Source: DATARN01 sp963851105 (GTDB lineage Bacteria; Actinomycetota; Acidimicrobiia; Acidimicrobiales; Palsa-688). Taken from it: DNA of 64,000 nt. How positions within the stretch are numbered: the first letter of the stretch is position 1; the number at the start of each line of letters is the position of its first letter. Positions 8,044-16,946 of the stretch are shown here, in pieces. The stretch is taken from the NCBI GenBank assembly GCA_963851105.1, contig CAWKNP010000007.1, positions 62,001-126,000 on the forward strand, written 5' to 3'. The notes under the pieces were generated by a model that was not told the DNA's origin, ran no database searches, and was given only the letters and a program-made list of their open reading frames with translations. The position numbers and the translations under genes were made by a program.

Positions 8044-9600
8044 ATGCGCGTACCGCTCACGGTCGACCACTTCTTGAGTCGGGCGGCCCTGGTCTACGGC
8101 GACCGGGGCGCCGTCGTCGACGAACCGGGTACCGCCGGGTCGTTGGGCACCGTCACCTACCGGGAACTGGCGGCGCGGGCTAGGGGCATGGCCCGGACGC
8201 TCGACGAGATGGGCGTCGCCCACGGCGACCGGGTCGCCATCGTCAGTCCCAACGCCGCCCGGATGCTGACCGCCTTCTATGGCGTCAGCGGCTACGGCCG
8301 AGTGCTGGTCCCCATCAACTTCCGTTTGACGGCCGCTGAGGTGCAGTACATCGTCGAACACTCCGGGGCCTCGGTGCTCCTGGTGGATCCAGAGTTCGAT
8401 GACGCCCTCGGCGCGGTGACCGTCAAGGAGCGCATCGTGCTCGACGGCTACCGCGACCGGGATCTGTTTGCACCTTTGTCGGAGGCTGCGGTTGGGCAGC
8501 CGCGGTGGTGGGAGCCGGACGAGGACGCCACCGCCAGCATCAACTACACCAGCGGCACCACCGCCCGTCCCAAGGGTGTACAGCTGAGCCATCGCAACTG
8601 CTGGCTCAACGCCGCCATCTTCGGGTGGCAGGCCACCGTCACCGACCGCGACGTCTACCTCCACACCCTGCCGATGTTCCACTGCAACGGATGGGGCATG
8701 CCCTACGCGGTGACCGCGATGGGCTGCCCGCAAGTGGTGTTGCGCAAGGTCGACGGCACCGAGATCCTGCGTCGTATCGCGAACCACGGCGTCACATTGC
8801 TGTGCGGGGCGCCGGCGGTGGTGGCCGCGGTCCTGGACGCGGCGGCTCGGCGCCGCGCCCGGGGGGAGTCGGTTCCCGGTCGGGGCACGGTGCGGATCGT
8901 CGTCGCCGGAGCCCCGCCGCCGTCGAAAGTCATCGAGCGCGTCGAGATCGAGCTCGGGTGGGAGTTCATCCAGATTTACGGCCTGACGGAGACGGCCCCG
9001 CTGCTCACGATGAACCGGGCGCCGGCGGAATGGGATGGCCTCGATCCCGGGGAACGGGCCCGCCGGTTGTCCCGCGCCGGGGTGCCCGCGGTCGGGGTGC
9101 GCATCGACGTCGACGCCGATGGCGAGGTGCTGGCCCAGGCCAACCACGTGTACGCCGGATACTGGGAGCAGCCGGCCGAGACGTCGGCCGCGCTGGCCGG
9201 GGGCTGGTTCCATACCGGCGACGGCGGTCACCTCGAAGAGGGCGGCTACCTGGTCATTTCCGACCGGAAGAAGGACGTCATCATCAGCGGCGGGGAGAAC
9301 GTGTCGTCGATCGAGGTCGAGGACTGCCTCTACCAGCACCCGGCGGTGGCCGAGGTGGCGGTGATCGGCATCCCGAGCGACAAGTGGGGCGAGACGGTGA
9401 TCGCCCTGGTGGTGCTGCGCCCTGAGGCGTCGGCCGACGAGGCTGAGCTCGTCGACTTCGCCCGCTCCCGGTTGGCGCATTTCAAGTGCCCGACCACGGT
9501 GGAGTTCCGCGACAGCCTGGCCCGTACCGCCACCGGGAAGTTGCAGAAGTTCAAGCTGCGCCAGCCCTACTGGGAGGGGCGGGAGCGGGGGATCAACTAG
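8044..9600 (+). CDS. Long-chain-fatty-acid-CoA ligase-like AMP-binding protein
   Basis: A 518-residue ANL enzyme, second in the window. Core motifs are the nucleotide loop YTSGTTARPKGV at about 167-178, IYGLTETAP near 310, TGDGGHLEEGGY near 396, the hinge RKKDVIISGGENVSS near 410, and the C-terminal lysine in ATGKLQKFKL. By overall pattern it is closer to medium/long-chain fatty acyl-CoA ligases of the dicarboxylate/CoA ligase group than the gene at 1.8 kb is. It lies downstream of the DUF2127 gene and may share its transcript. Confidence 0.9.
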   Translation: MRVPLTVDHFLSRAALVYGDRGAVVDEPGTAGSLGTVTYRELAARARGMARTLDEMGVAHGDRVAIVSPNAARMLTAFYGVSGYGRVLVPINFRLTAAEVQYIVEHSGASVLLVDPEFDDALGAVTVKERIVLDGYRDRDLFAPLSEAAVGQPRWWEPDEDATASINYTSGTTARPKGVQLSHRNCWLNAAIFGWQATVTDRDVYLHTLPMFHCNGWGMPYAVTAMGCPQVVLRKVDGTEILRRIANHGVTLLCGAPAVVAAVLDAAARRRARGESVPGRGTVRIVVAGAPPPSKVIERVEIELGWEFIQIYGLTETAPLLTMNRAPAEWDGLDPGERARRLSRAGVPAVGVRIDVDADGEVLAQANHVYAGYWEQPAETSAALAGGWFHTGDGGHLEEGGYLVISDRKKDVIISGGENVSSIEVEDCLYQHPAVAEVAVIGIPSDKWGETVIALVVLRPEASADEAELVDFARSRLAHFKCPTTVEFRDSLARTATGKLQKFKLRQPYWEGRERGIN

Positions 9601-9609
9601 CGCCGGGGC

Positions 9610-12381
9610 TTAGTGGCGGCCGCCGAGGCGGCGATCGGCGATGAAGTCGGCGACGAGCCCCGTCCAACCGGTTTGGTGCGAGGCCCCGAGGCCCTTGCCG
9701 GTATCGCCGTTGAAGTATTCGTGGAACGGGATGAGGCCCTGCCATCGGGGATTGCGCTGCAGGAGCTGGTCGTCGCCGAGGACCGGGCGCTGACCGTCGG
9801 GGCCGGCCAGGAAGGTGCTGACCAGGCGCCGGGCCAGATCGTCGGCCACCTGAGCCAATGTCGCCTGGCGGCCCGAGCCGGCAGGAAACTCGATCGTGAA
9901 GCTGTCGCCGAGAGCGGCGTGGAAACGGTCGAGGGCCTCGACCAGGAGGTAGTTGATGGGGAACCAGACGGGGCCCCGCCAGTTGGAGTTGCCGCCGAAC
10001 AGATAGTTGGTCGATTCCGCCGGCTCGTAGTCGAGTGTGCTGACGACGCCGCCCAGGTCGAGGGTCACCGGCTCGGCGCGGTGGCGGCGTGAAAGCGAGC
10101 GCAGCCCGTGCGGCGACAGCAGCTCGTTCTCGTCGAGAATCCGCTGCAGGATCCGCCGCAACTGCTCGGGGTTGACGACCGACAGCAGCATGGCTTCACC
10201 GGTGATCGGCGCCGCGATATGGGCCACGCAGCTGGCCATGACGGGCTTGTTGACGAGGAACCAGGCCATCCGGGCGCCGAAGTCCGGGAGGAGGTCCAGC
10301 ATGTCGGTGTCGAGTGTGGTGATGGCGAACAGAGCGACCACGCCGACCATCGAGGTGGCCCGGATGGGCAGCCGCGTCCCATCTTGGAGGTGCAGCACGT
10401 CATAGAAGAACCCGTCCTCTTCGTCCCACAGCCCCTGGGTCTGCATGGCGGAGGCGATGTAGGTGAAGTGCTCGAAGAACTTGGTGGCCACGTCCTCGTA
10501 GACGGGGTTGTAGGTCGCCAGCGTCAGGGCCATCTCCAGCAGGTTGAGGCAGTACATGGCCATCCAGGCGGTGCCATCGGACTGCTCCAGGTGGCCGGCG
10601 ACGGGCAACGGCTTCGAGCGGTCGAACAGGCCGATGTTGTCGAGGCCGAGGAAGCCGCCCTCGAACACGTTCAGGCCCTCCGCATCCTTGCGATTCACCC
10701 ACCAGGTGAAGTTGAGGACGAGTTTGTGGAAGATCCGCTCGAGGAACCCGACGTCACCGTGACCTGGCTCGCCCCGGGCCGCCCTGGCCGCGGCCTCGAT
10801 CTCGAAGACCCGGAGGGCGGCCCACGCCTGAACGGGCGGATTGACATCGTCGAACGCCCACTCATAGGCCGGCAACTGGCCGTTGGGATGCATGTACCAC
10901 TCACGGCACAGGAGGATCAGCTGCTGCTTGGCGAATGCCGCGTCGATGTGGGCGAAGGCGACGCAGTGGAACGCCAGATCCCACGCCGCGTACCAGGGAT
11001 ACTCCCAGCTGTCGGGCATGGAGACGACATCGTTGTTGTCGAGGTGGATCCACGCCGAGTTCCGCCCCTGGCGGCGGCTCTCGGGCGGCGGCGGCTGCCC
11101 CGGGTCGCCGTCGAGCCAGCGCCGTACGTCGTAGTGGTAGTACTGCTTGCACCAGATCATGCCGGCGAAGGCCTGGCGCATCACGGCTCGCTCGTCGGGC
11201 GTGGCCTCGACCGGCGCCAGGGCGGCGTAGAACCCGTCGGCTTCGGCGCGCCGGAGGGCGAGGATCTGGTCGAACTGCGGGCCCAGGCGACCGGCCGTGG
11301 CCGTTGGTGGCGCGCCAGCAACGTCCAACGGCGGTGGCGAGAAGCGGAGCCGGACGGTCGCCTCGCCGCCCGCGGGCACGCTCAGGTGGTACCGCAGCGC
11401 GGCCTTCGTGCCCCTCATGGCGGGATTGACCGTTGCTGCGCCGGTGATCACGTGGGCGCCGATGCCGTCCTTGGGGTAGTCCGGGCTGACAGCCCCCGGC
11501 CACAGCGCCGCCCCGTTGGTCTCGTTGTCGCAGAACAGCGCTTCGCTGCGCCCTTGGCCCTCGAGCGCCCGGATCCCGAGTGCCGGATGCTCGGCCACGA
11601 GGGTCACCGACTCGGCGGCCCCGCCCGTGGTGCCGGCCGCGGCCAGGGTGATCGTGGGCTTGGCATGGCCGCCGCCCCATGACCAGACGTTGCGGAACCA
11701 CATGGTGGGCAGCACGTCGATTGTCGCCTCGTCGGGGCCCGCGTTGCGCACGGTGATGTGCCACAGGAGATCGTCCGGATCTGCTTTGGCCCATTCCACC
11801 TCGACTTCCCAGAACCGGTCCTCGGCGAAGATGCCGGTATCGACCAGCTCGTACTCGGGGTCGAGGCGGCTGCGGGCCCGGTTCTCGGCCAGTAGGTCCT
11901 CGTAAGGAAATCGTGTCTGCGGGTAGTGGTAGCGCCATCGCAGGTAGGACCCGGTTGGGGTGGCATCGAGGAACCACCAGTACTCCTTGGCGTCCTCGCC
12001 GTGGTTGCCCTGCGAGCCCGTCAGGCCGTACATCCGCTCCTTGAGGATCGGGTCGCGCCCGTTCCAAAGGGCCAGGGCGAGGCATATGCGCTGCGGCTGG
12101 TCGCAGATCCCCGCCATGCCGTCCTCGCTCCAGCGGTACGCCCGGCGGTGGGCATGGTCGAAGGGAAAGGACTCCCAGGCGGAGCCATCGGCGCTGTAAT
12201 CCTCCCGGACGGTGCCCCAGGCCCGCTCCGCCAGGTAGGGGCCCCAGAGCCGCCACGGTGCCCGGTCCGACGCCGACGCCGCCAACCGGGCCCCCTCGGC
12301 CCCCTCCGCCGGCGCGGTGCCCTCGACCGCCGCGGCCTGCTCGCCCCGCGCCATGCTCTCGGGAGTATCCGGTGCCGTCAT
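9610..12381 (-). CDS. GH63-family glucosidase-like protein (MGH1-like)
   Basis: A large cytoplasmic protein (about 923 residues from the ATG at 12381; a GTG at 12429 would add 16). It has an N-terminal beta-sandwich region (WRLWGPYLAERAWGTVREDY, SWGGGHAKPTI) and a C-terminal (alpha/alpha)6 barrel with WDLAFHCVAFAHID, YEWAFDDVNPPV, and NSNWRGPVWFPINYLL, typical of GH63/MGH1-like glucosidases that act on alpha-glucosides such as glucosylglycerate or related disaccharides. No signal peptide is seen. It is divergent from lon and convergent with the acyl-CoA ligase gene. Substrate is not assignable. Confidence 0.82.
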   Translation of the reverse strand: MTAPDTPESMARGEQAAAVEGTAPAEGAEGARLAASASDRAPWRLWGPYLAERAWGTVREDYSADGSAWESFPFDHAHRRAYRWSEDGMAGICDQPQRICLALALWNGRDPILKERMYGLTGSQGNHGEDAKEYWWFLDATPTGSYLRWRYHYPQTRFPYEDLLAENRARSRLDPEYELVDTGIFAEDRFWEVEVEWAKADPDDLLWHITVRNAGPDEATIDVLPTMWFRNVWSWGGGHAKPTITLAAAGTTGGAAESVTLVAEHPALGIRALEGQGRSEALFCDNETNGAALWPGAVSPDYPKDGIGAHVITGAATVNPAMRGTKAALRYHLSVPAGGEATVRLRFSPPPLDVAGAPPTATAGRLGPQFDQILALRRAEADGFYAALAPVEATPDERAVMRQAFAGMIWCKQYYHYDVRRWLDGDPGQPPPPESRRQGRNSAWIHLDNNDVVSMPDSWEYPWYAAWDLAFHCVAFAHIDAAFAKQQLILLCREWYMHPNGQLPAYEWAFDDVNPPVQAWAALRVFEIEAAARAARGEPGHGDVGFLERIFHKLVLNFTWWVNRKDAEGLNVFEGGFLGLDNIGLFDRSKPLPVAGHLEQSDGTAWMAMYCLNLLEMALTLATYNPVYEDVATKFFEHFTYIASAMQTQGLWDEEDGFFYDVLHLQDGTRLPIRATSMVGVVALFAITTLDTDMLDLLPDFGARMAWFLVNKPVMASCVAHIAAPITGEAMLLSVVNPEQLRRILQRILDENELLSPHGLRSLSRRHRAEPVTLDLGGVVSTLDYEPAESTNYLFGGNSNWRGPVWFPINYLLVEALDRFHAALGDSFTIEFPAGSGRQATLAQVADDLARRLVSTFLAGPDGQRPVLGDDQLLQRNPRWQGLIPFHEYFNGDTGKGLGASHQTGWTGLVADFIADRRLGGRH

Positions 12382-12541
12382 GGGGTTGATCGTTACCCAA
12401 TCGGCCCCGTTGTGCACGAGATCGGGCACTCTGGATGAACCGCGCTTGCCGTACTCACCGAAGTTGCGTGCTTGGGGAACAACTTCCCTCGATCATCGGT
12501 TATCATTCACGTACTTACACCATTACAGGAATCAGGTGTCT
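12382..12541. promoter_or_regulatory. Divergent intergenic region between the GH63 gene and lon
   Basis: The 160 bases between two divergent starts must hold both promoters. A TATCAT at 12501-12506 could be a -10 hexamer for lon with the transcript starting near 12512. No convincing -35 element and no CTTGAGT/ACTCAAG HAIR (HspR) repeat is seen, so heat-shock control of lon by HspR is not supported here. Confidence 0.3.
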
Positions 12542-14905
12542 ATGGCTACGCTCGAAACGTCGACCCTCCCGTTGGTCCCCCTCAGTGCGGGGGTCGTCCT
12601 TCCCGGCATGATCGTGACTCTGGCGCTGGAAACGCCCGAGGCCCAGGCCGGCGTGGACGCGGCCTCAGGTTCGAACGGTCTCGTCGTGCTCGTTCCCCGT
12701 CTGTCCGATGACGAAGGACACGACGCCACCTATGCCCGCGTCGGCACGGTCGCCCGTATCGAGAACGCCGGCGAGATGCCGGGCGGCCACCGCGCCGCCA
12801 TGGTTCGCGGCCTGCACCGCTCCGTCATCGGCGCCGGCGTGGCCAGCACCGGCAATGCCCTGTGGGTCTCGCTGGAGCGCGCCGAGGAGACCGGCGCCGA
12901 CACCGAGCGCGCCGCCGAGCTGGCGCGCGAATACCGGGTGGTCGTCGAGAGCATCCTCGAGCAGCGCGGCGCCCGCCGCTTCGCCGAGCTGCTGCACGGC
13001 GTGACCGAGCCCGGTGCGGTGGCCGACACCGCCGGGTACTGGCCCGATCTGTCGATTGAGCGCAAGGTCGAGCTGTTGGAGACCCTCGACATCGAGCTGC
13101 GCCTGGAGAAGGCGGTCCGCTGGGTGCGCGACATGCTGGGCGAGCTCGAGTTGAAGGAGCGCATCCGCAGCGACGTGGCCGACGGGATGGAGAAGACGCA
13201 GCGGGAGTTCCTGCTACGCCAGCAGATGGCCGCCATCCGCAAGGAGCTCGGTGAGCTCGACGAGTCGGGCGGCAGCGACGACTATCGCAAGCGGCTCGAG
13301 ACCCTGGCCGCCCCCGAGGGTGTCCGCAGCACGGTGGAGAAGGAAATCGACCGGCTGGAGCGAACCAGCGACCAGAGCCCGGAGTCGGGCTGGATCCGCA
13401 CCTGGCTGGACACCATTTTCGAGCTGCCGTGGGGTCATCAGTCCGAAGACCGCCTCGAGGTGGCTGACGCCCGAGCGGTGCTCGACGCCGACCACACCGG
13501 CCTCGACGACGTCAAGGACCGCATCGTGGAATACCTGGCCGTCCGCAAGCTGCGCGACGAGCGCGGCCTCGACGCCCTCGACCAGGCCGATGACGGGGTC
13601 ACGGTCAGCCGCCGGGGTACCGGGGGCATGATCCTCGCCCTCGTCGGTCCCCCGGGCGTGGGCAAGACGAGCCTCGGCGAGTCCGTGGCCCGGGCCATGG
13701 GCCGCCGCTTCGTGCGCGTCGCCCTCGGCGGGGTCCGTGACGAGGCGGAGATCCGCGGCCATCGCCGCACCTACGTCGGCGCCATGCCGGGCCGCATCGT
13801 GCGGGCCCTGAAGGAGGCCGGCACCATGAACCCCGTCGTGCTCCTCGACGAGGTCGACAAGCTGGGCGCCGATTGGCGGGGCGATCCCTCCTCGGGCCTG
13901 CTCGAGGTCCTCGACCCGGCGCAGAACCACACCTTCCGCGACCACTACCTCGACGTCGACCTCGACCTGTCCAACGTGCTGTTCCTGGCCACGGCCAACA
14001 TGGTCGAGCAGATCCCCGGACCGCTGTTCGACCGCATGGAGGTCGTGCACCTCGACGGGTACACCGAGGACGAGAAGGTCGCCATCGCCCGCGACCACCT
14101 GCTGGCCCGGCAACTGCGGGCCAACGGCCTCACGCCCGACGAGGTGGTGTTCGGCGACGACGCCCTGCGGGTGGTCGTGACCGACTACACCCGCGAGGCC
14201 GGGGTGCGGTCGCTCGAGCGCCAACTCGGCAAGCTCCTGCGCAAGGCGGCCACCAAGCTGGCGGCCAAGGAAGCAGTGGCGCCCATCGTGGTCAACCCTG
14301 ACGACGTCAGGACGTGGCTCGGCCGGGCCCGGTACTTCTCGGAGGTGGCGGAGCGGACCTCGGTCCCCGGCGTCGCGACCGGGTTGGCCGTGACCGGTGC
14401 CGGCGGCGACGTGCTGTTCGTCGAGGCGACGGGCATGGCGGGCGAGCCGGGACTGACCATCACCGGGCAGTTGGGCGACGTCATGAAGGAGTCGGCGGAA
14501 ATCGCCCTTTCCTACGTGCGATCGCACGCCGCCGGGCTGGACCTGCCGGCCAACGCCTTCGAGAAGCGGCGCTTCCATGTGCACGTGCCCGCGGGCGCCG
14601 TCCCGAAGGACGGACCCTCGGCCGGCGTCACGATGACGACGGCACTGGTCAGCCTGCTCACGGACCGGGCGATTCGTCCCGAGGTCGGCATGACCGGCGA
14701 GATCACGCTGCAAGGGAAGGTGCTCCCGATCGGCGGCGTCAAGCAGAAGGTGCTGGCCGCCCACCGAGCGGGGCTCACCGAAGTCATCCTGCCGGCCCGT
14801 AACGGCCCCGACCTCGACGACGTGCCCGAGGTGGTCCGCTCCCAGATGACGTTCCATCTGGCCTCGGACATCTCCGAGGTGCTGGCGCACGCTCTCGTGG
14901 CCTAG
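12542..14905 (+). CDS. lon: ATP-dependent Lon protease
   Basis: A 787-residue LonA-type protease that unfolds and degrades damaged or regulatory proteins. An N-terminal LON substrate domain (LPLVPLSAGVVLPGMIVTL from residue about 8), a coiled linker, an AAA+ module with Walker A GPPGVGKTS near 369 and Walker B VVLLDEVDKL, and a C-terminal protease domain with PKDGPSAG (catalytic Ser693) and GGVKQK (catalytic Lys736). The ATG at 12542 begins at the LON domain and follows an AGGAATCAGG stretch; the frame is open further upstream but that part would overlap the divergent gene. It is followed by a strong terminator. Confidence 0.95.
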   Translation: MATLETSTLPLVPLSAGVVLPGMIVTLALETPEAQAGVDAASGSNGLVVLVPRLSDDEGHDATYARVGTVARIENAGEMPGGHRAAMVRGLHRSVIGAGVASTGNALWVSLERAEETGADTERAAELAREYRVVVESILEQRGARRFAELLHGVTEPGAVADTAGYWPDLSIERKVELLETLDIELRLEKAVRWVRDMLGELELKERIRSDVADGMEKTQREFLLRQQMAAIRKELGELDESGGSDDYRKRLETLAAPEGVRSTVEKEIDRLERTSDQSPESGWIRTWLDTIFELPWGHQSEDRLEVADARAVLDADHTGLDDVKDRIVEYLAVRKLRDERGLDALDQADDGVTVSRRGTGGMILALVGPPGVGKTSLGESVARAMGRRFVRVALGGVRDEAEIRGHRRTYVGAMPGRIVRALKEAGTMNPVVLLDEVDKLGADWRGDPSSGLLEVLDPAQNHTFRDHYLDVDLDLSNVLFLATANMVEQIPGPLFDRMEVVHLDGYTEDEKVAIARDHLLARQLRANGLTPDEVVFGDDALRVVVTDYTREAGVRSLERQLGKLLRKAATKLAAKEAVAPIVVNPDDVRTWLGRARYFSEVAERTSVPGVATGLAVTGAGGDVLFVEATGMAGEPGLTITGQLGDVMKESAEIALSYVRSHAAGLDLPANAFEKRRFHVHVPAGAVPKDGPSAGVTMTTALVSLLTDRAIRPEVGMTGEITLQGKVLPIGGVKQKVLAAHRAGLTEVILPARNGPDLDDVPEVVRSQMTFHLASDISEVLAHALVA

Positions 14906-14921
14906 TTCCGCAAAACCAGTC

Positions 14922-14961
14922 GGAAAAGGGGGTCTCACTCGATGAGTGCGGCCCCCTTTTT
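14922..14961 (+). terminator. Rho-independent terminator of lon
   Basis: A 9-bp outer stem (AAAAGGGGG at 14924-14932 with CCCCCTTTT at 14952-14960) encloses a second small hairpin (CACTC-GAT-GAGTG), and the right arm runs into T residues. It starts 17 bases after the lon stop codon. The A-tract/T-tract symmetry would let it work on both strands. Confidence 0.85.
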
Positions 14962-15097
14962 CGCGCTCTCGTGGTCAAAACCGTTGCGACAGAAGCGCGA
15001 TCTCGCACGTCGAAGGCAGAATCCCTTATGCTGCAACGGAACTGCTTGACCTGACGGCGAAGAATGCTCTCTCCAGGCAGGCAACTTCCCCCAAGCT

Positions 15098-15103
15098 AGG
15101 AGG
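15098..15103 (+). promoter_or_regulatory. Strong Shine-Dalgarno site that fixes the HU start
   Basis: AGGAGG lies six bases before GTG at 15110 and only three before an in-frame TTG at 15107. The six-base spacing favours GTG 15110 as start, giving MNRSELVDAV, the usual HU N-terminus. The 204 bases between lon and this gene also hold the terminator; I see no sure promoter hexamers in the rest. Confidence 0.8.
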
Positions 15104-15109
15104 CATTTG

Positions 15110-15541
15110 GTGAATCGATCGGAACTCGTGGACGCGGTGGGCTCGGCGACGGGGCTCGACCGCCACCAGTCGGAGAGTGCGGTGAAAGCCGTGGTCGAAG
15201 CGGTGATCGCCGAGATCCGCGCCGGCGGCAAGGTGTCGATCTTCGGATTCGGCACGTTCGCGCCGACATCGCGCGCCGCTCGGGTGGGTCGCAACCCGCA
15301 GACCGGTGAGGCCGTGAACATCGCGGCCAGCACCGGTGTCCGGTTCTCGCCCGCCACGTCGGTGAAGGCGCTGCTCAACCCCAAGCCGGCCGCCAAGAAG
15401 GCGTCGGCCAAGAAGGCGGGCGCGGCCAAGAAGTCGGTTGCCGAGGCCCCCGCTGCGGCCAAGGCCACCAAGAAGGCGGCGGCGGCGGAGAAGAAGGCGG
15501 CGCCGGCCAAGAAGTCGGCCAAGGCGGCCAAGAAGAAATAG
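15110..15541 (+). CDS. hup: Histone-like DNA-binding protein HU with lysine/alanine-rich tail
   Basis: A 143-residue nucleoid protein. Residues 1-90 are a typical HU fold (NRSELVDAV, FGFGTFAPTSRAARVGRNPQ, VRFSPATSVKALL); the DNA-binding arm follows GRNPQTGE. Residues 91-143 are a low-complexity tail of AKK/PAKK units, as in mycobacterial HupB and other actinobacterial HUs, where the tail resembles linker histone H1 and adds DNA binding. It stands alone between lon and a convergent PIG-L gene. Confidence 0.95.
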   Translation: MNRSELVDAVGSATGLDRHQSESAVKAVVEAVIAEIRAGGKVSIFGFGTFAPTSRAARVGRNPQTGEAVNIAASTGVRFSPATSVKALLNPKPAAKKASAKKAGAAKKSVAEAPAAAKATKKAAAAEKKAAPAKKSAKAAKKK

Positions 15542-15549
15542 TCCTGCTG

Positions 15550-16281
15550 TTACAGCTTGGGCATCAATCTGAACGCCTCGCCCTGCGCGAAGCCGGCCAC
15601 GGCTCCGTCGGTGGCGAGGCGTTCGCGTACCTGGGCGGAGAATCGTTCGAGCTCGTCGGCCGCCGACGCGTCGGCGATGTCCATCGTCGAGCGGAACTGG
15701 CTCTGGTGGGCCAGCAGCGCCGCCACCTTGGCGTCGACGTATCCGGCCACGTCCTCGATATGGTCGACCTCGTCGGCTTCCCACAAAAGCAGCGCGTCGG
15801 GCCGGTGCGGGGCGACGCCCTGTTCCGGAAAGAACTGGGGGTCGCGGGCCGCCACGATGCCGTCGGTCACCAGGAATCCGGCATTGCGGTGGTCGGGATG
15901 GAGGCGGTAGCGGCGCCACGGGTCGTGCCCGAGGACCACGTCGGGGCGGACCTGGCGGATCCAGTAACAGAGTTGCCAGCGGGCCCGGATCCCCGCCTCG
16001 AGCTCACCGTCGGGCCAGCCGAGGAACACCACGTCGGTGGTGCCGCCGAGGGCGCGGGCGGCGCGCCGTTGCTCTTCCCGGCGGGTCATCACCAAGGCGG
16101 CGACATCGGCGTCGGGGTCCCAGGTGCCTTTCGAGCCGTCGGTGCAGACCAGGTGGTGGATCTCGCATCCGGAGGCGGCCCACTTGGCCAACGTCGCCCC
16201 GCAACCGAACTCGATGTCGTCGGGATGGGCGCCCACCGCCAGAGCACGGGCGGGCACCGGCAGGTTGGTGGAGACCGTCAC
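15550..16281 (-). CDS. PIG-L/LmbE family deacetylase
   Basis: A 243-residue protein of the LmbE/PIG-L metal-dependent deacetylase family. The zinc motif AHPDDIEFGCG is near residue 17 and the second ligand region HDPWRRYRLHPDHR near 130. MshB and Mca of mycothiol metabolism belong to this family, but the region after the motif differs from Mca at 45.8 kb, so the substrate (a GlcNAc-type N-acetyl group) is unknown. Its GTG start overlaps the stop of the upstream cofC gene by four bases, so both are likely on one leftward transcript. Confidence 0.82.
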   Translation of the reverse strand: MTVSTNLPVPARALAVGAHPDDIEFGCGATLAKWAASGCEIHHLVCTDGSKGTWDPDADVAALVMTRREEQRRAARALGGTTDVVFLGWPDGELEAGIRARWQLCYWIRQVRPDVVLGHDPWRRYRLHPDHRNAGFLVTDGIVAARDPQFFPEQGVAPHRPDALLLWEADEVDHIEDVAGYVDAKVAALLAHQSQFRSTMDIADASAADELERFSAQVRERLATDGAVAGFAQGEAFRLMPKL

Positions 16282-16865
16282 CGCGCCAGGGCGTTCAGAT
16301 CGGCGGGCAGGTCGACGTCCCACGACAGGGCGCGGGAGCGCACGACGCGCACCTCCAGTGCCAACCGCTCGGCTTCGGCCAGGTGGCGCCGGAAGGACCC
16401 CGGGCCGTAGGAGAACACGAAGCCGCACTCGGCCGGCAACCCGATCACGGTGGTGCCGTCCTCGCGGCGATCGGGCACGAGCGTGATCCCCGGCCAGTCG
16501 CCGACCCACGCCAGGTCGTCGGCCAGCGGGAGGTCGGCATGGGCCACCGTCACCTGCGTGACGCCGAGGAGCCCAAGCTGGCGCACACCGTCCTGCACGG
16601 CGTGGTTGAGCCCCCGCTCGGGCGCCCAGACGACGAGGGCGCCCAGCGCCCGGGCCCAGGTTGCCACGATCGTGTCGTCGCAGACGACGGCGACGGGCAC
16701 GACGCCCGCGGCCCGGATGACTTTTTCGGCCATCACCCGCGCCAGCACGGCGCGTTCCGCCGGCGGCAAGGCGGGAGCCAGGCGCAGTTTGGCGACCGTA
16801 AAGTCCTTGACCGGGATCAGCACCGCTCGGGGACCGAGTTGCAAGCCGCCCAGGGGTGCTGCCAC
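16278..16865 (-). CDS. cofC: 2-phospho-L-lactate/phosphoenolpyruvate guanylyltransferase (CofC/FbiD)
   Basis: About 195 residues from GTG 16865 (a TTG 39 bases earlier is possible). The start PRAVLIPVKDFTVAKLRLAP is the family N-terminus; HADLPLADDLAWV carries the metal-binding aspartate, and WDVDLPADLNAL is the typical C-terminal motif. The enzyme transfers GMP from GTP to phospholactate or phosphoenolpyruvate in the first committed step of coenzyme F420 synthesis. fbiA/fbiB are not in the window. It shares a four-base overlap with the downstream PIG-L gene and is divergent from gpsA. Confidence 0.85.
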   Translation of the reverse strand: MAAPLGGLQLGPRAVLIPVKDFTVAKLRLAPALPPAERAVLARVMAEKVIRAAGVVPVAVVCDDTIVATWARALGALVVWAPERGLNHAVQDGVRQLGLLGVTQVTVAHADLPLADDLAWVGDWPGITLVPDRREDGTTVIGLPAECGFVFSYGPGSFRRHLAEAERLALEVRVVRSRALSWDVDLPADLNALAR

Positions 16866-16946
16866 GAATCGAGTGTACGGCTGCCGGCGTTCGAGGCCGG
16901 CCAAGGGTCATCGGGGGTGTGGTTCCTCCGGTACCGTGGGCCCGCG

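Noticed and set aside
7201..9480. Upstream continuation of the glycosyltransferase frame (would give a 1514-residue protein)
   Set aside because: It is antisense to the DUF2127 and acyl-CoA ligase genes and has the composition of a shadow frame; the real protein starts at 7200.
12317..12541. Upstream in-frame extension of lon to 12317
   Set aside because: It overlaps the divergent glucosidase gene; the Lon domain and a ribosome site support ATG 12542.
14984..15032. Promoter pair for HU (TTGCGA ... TATGCT)
   Set aside because: The two hexamers are 37 bases apart, too far for a sigma-70-type promoter.
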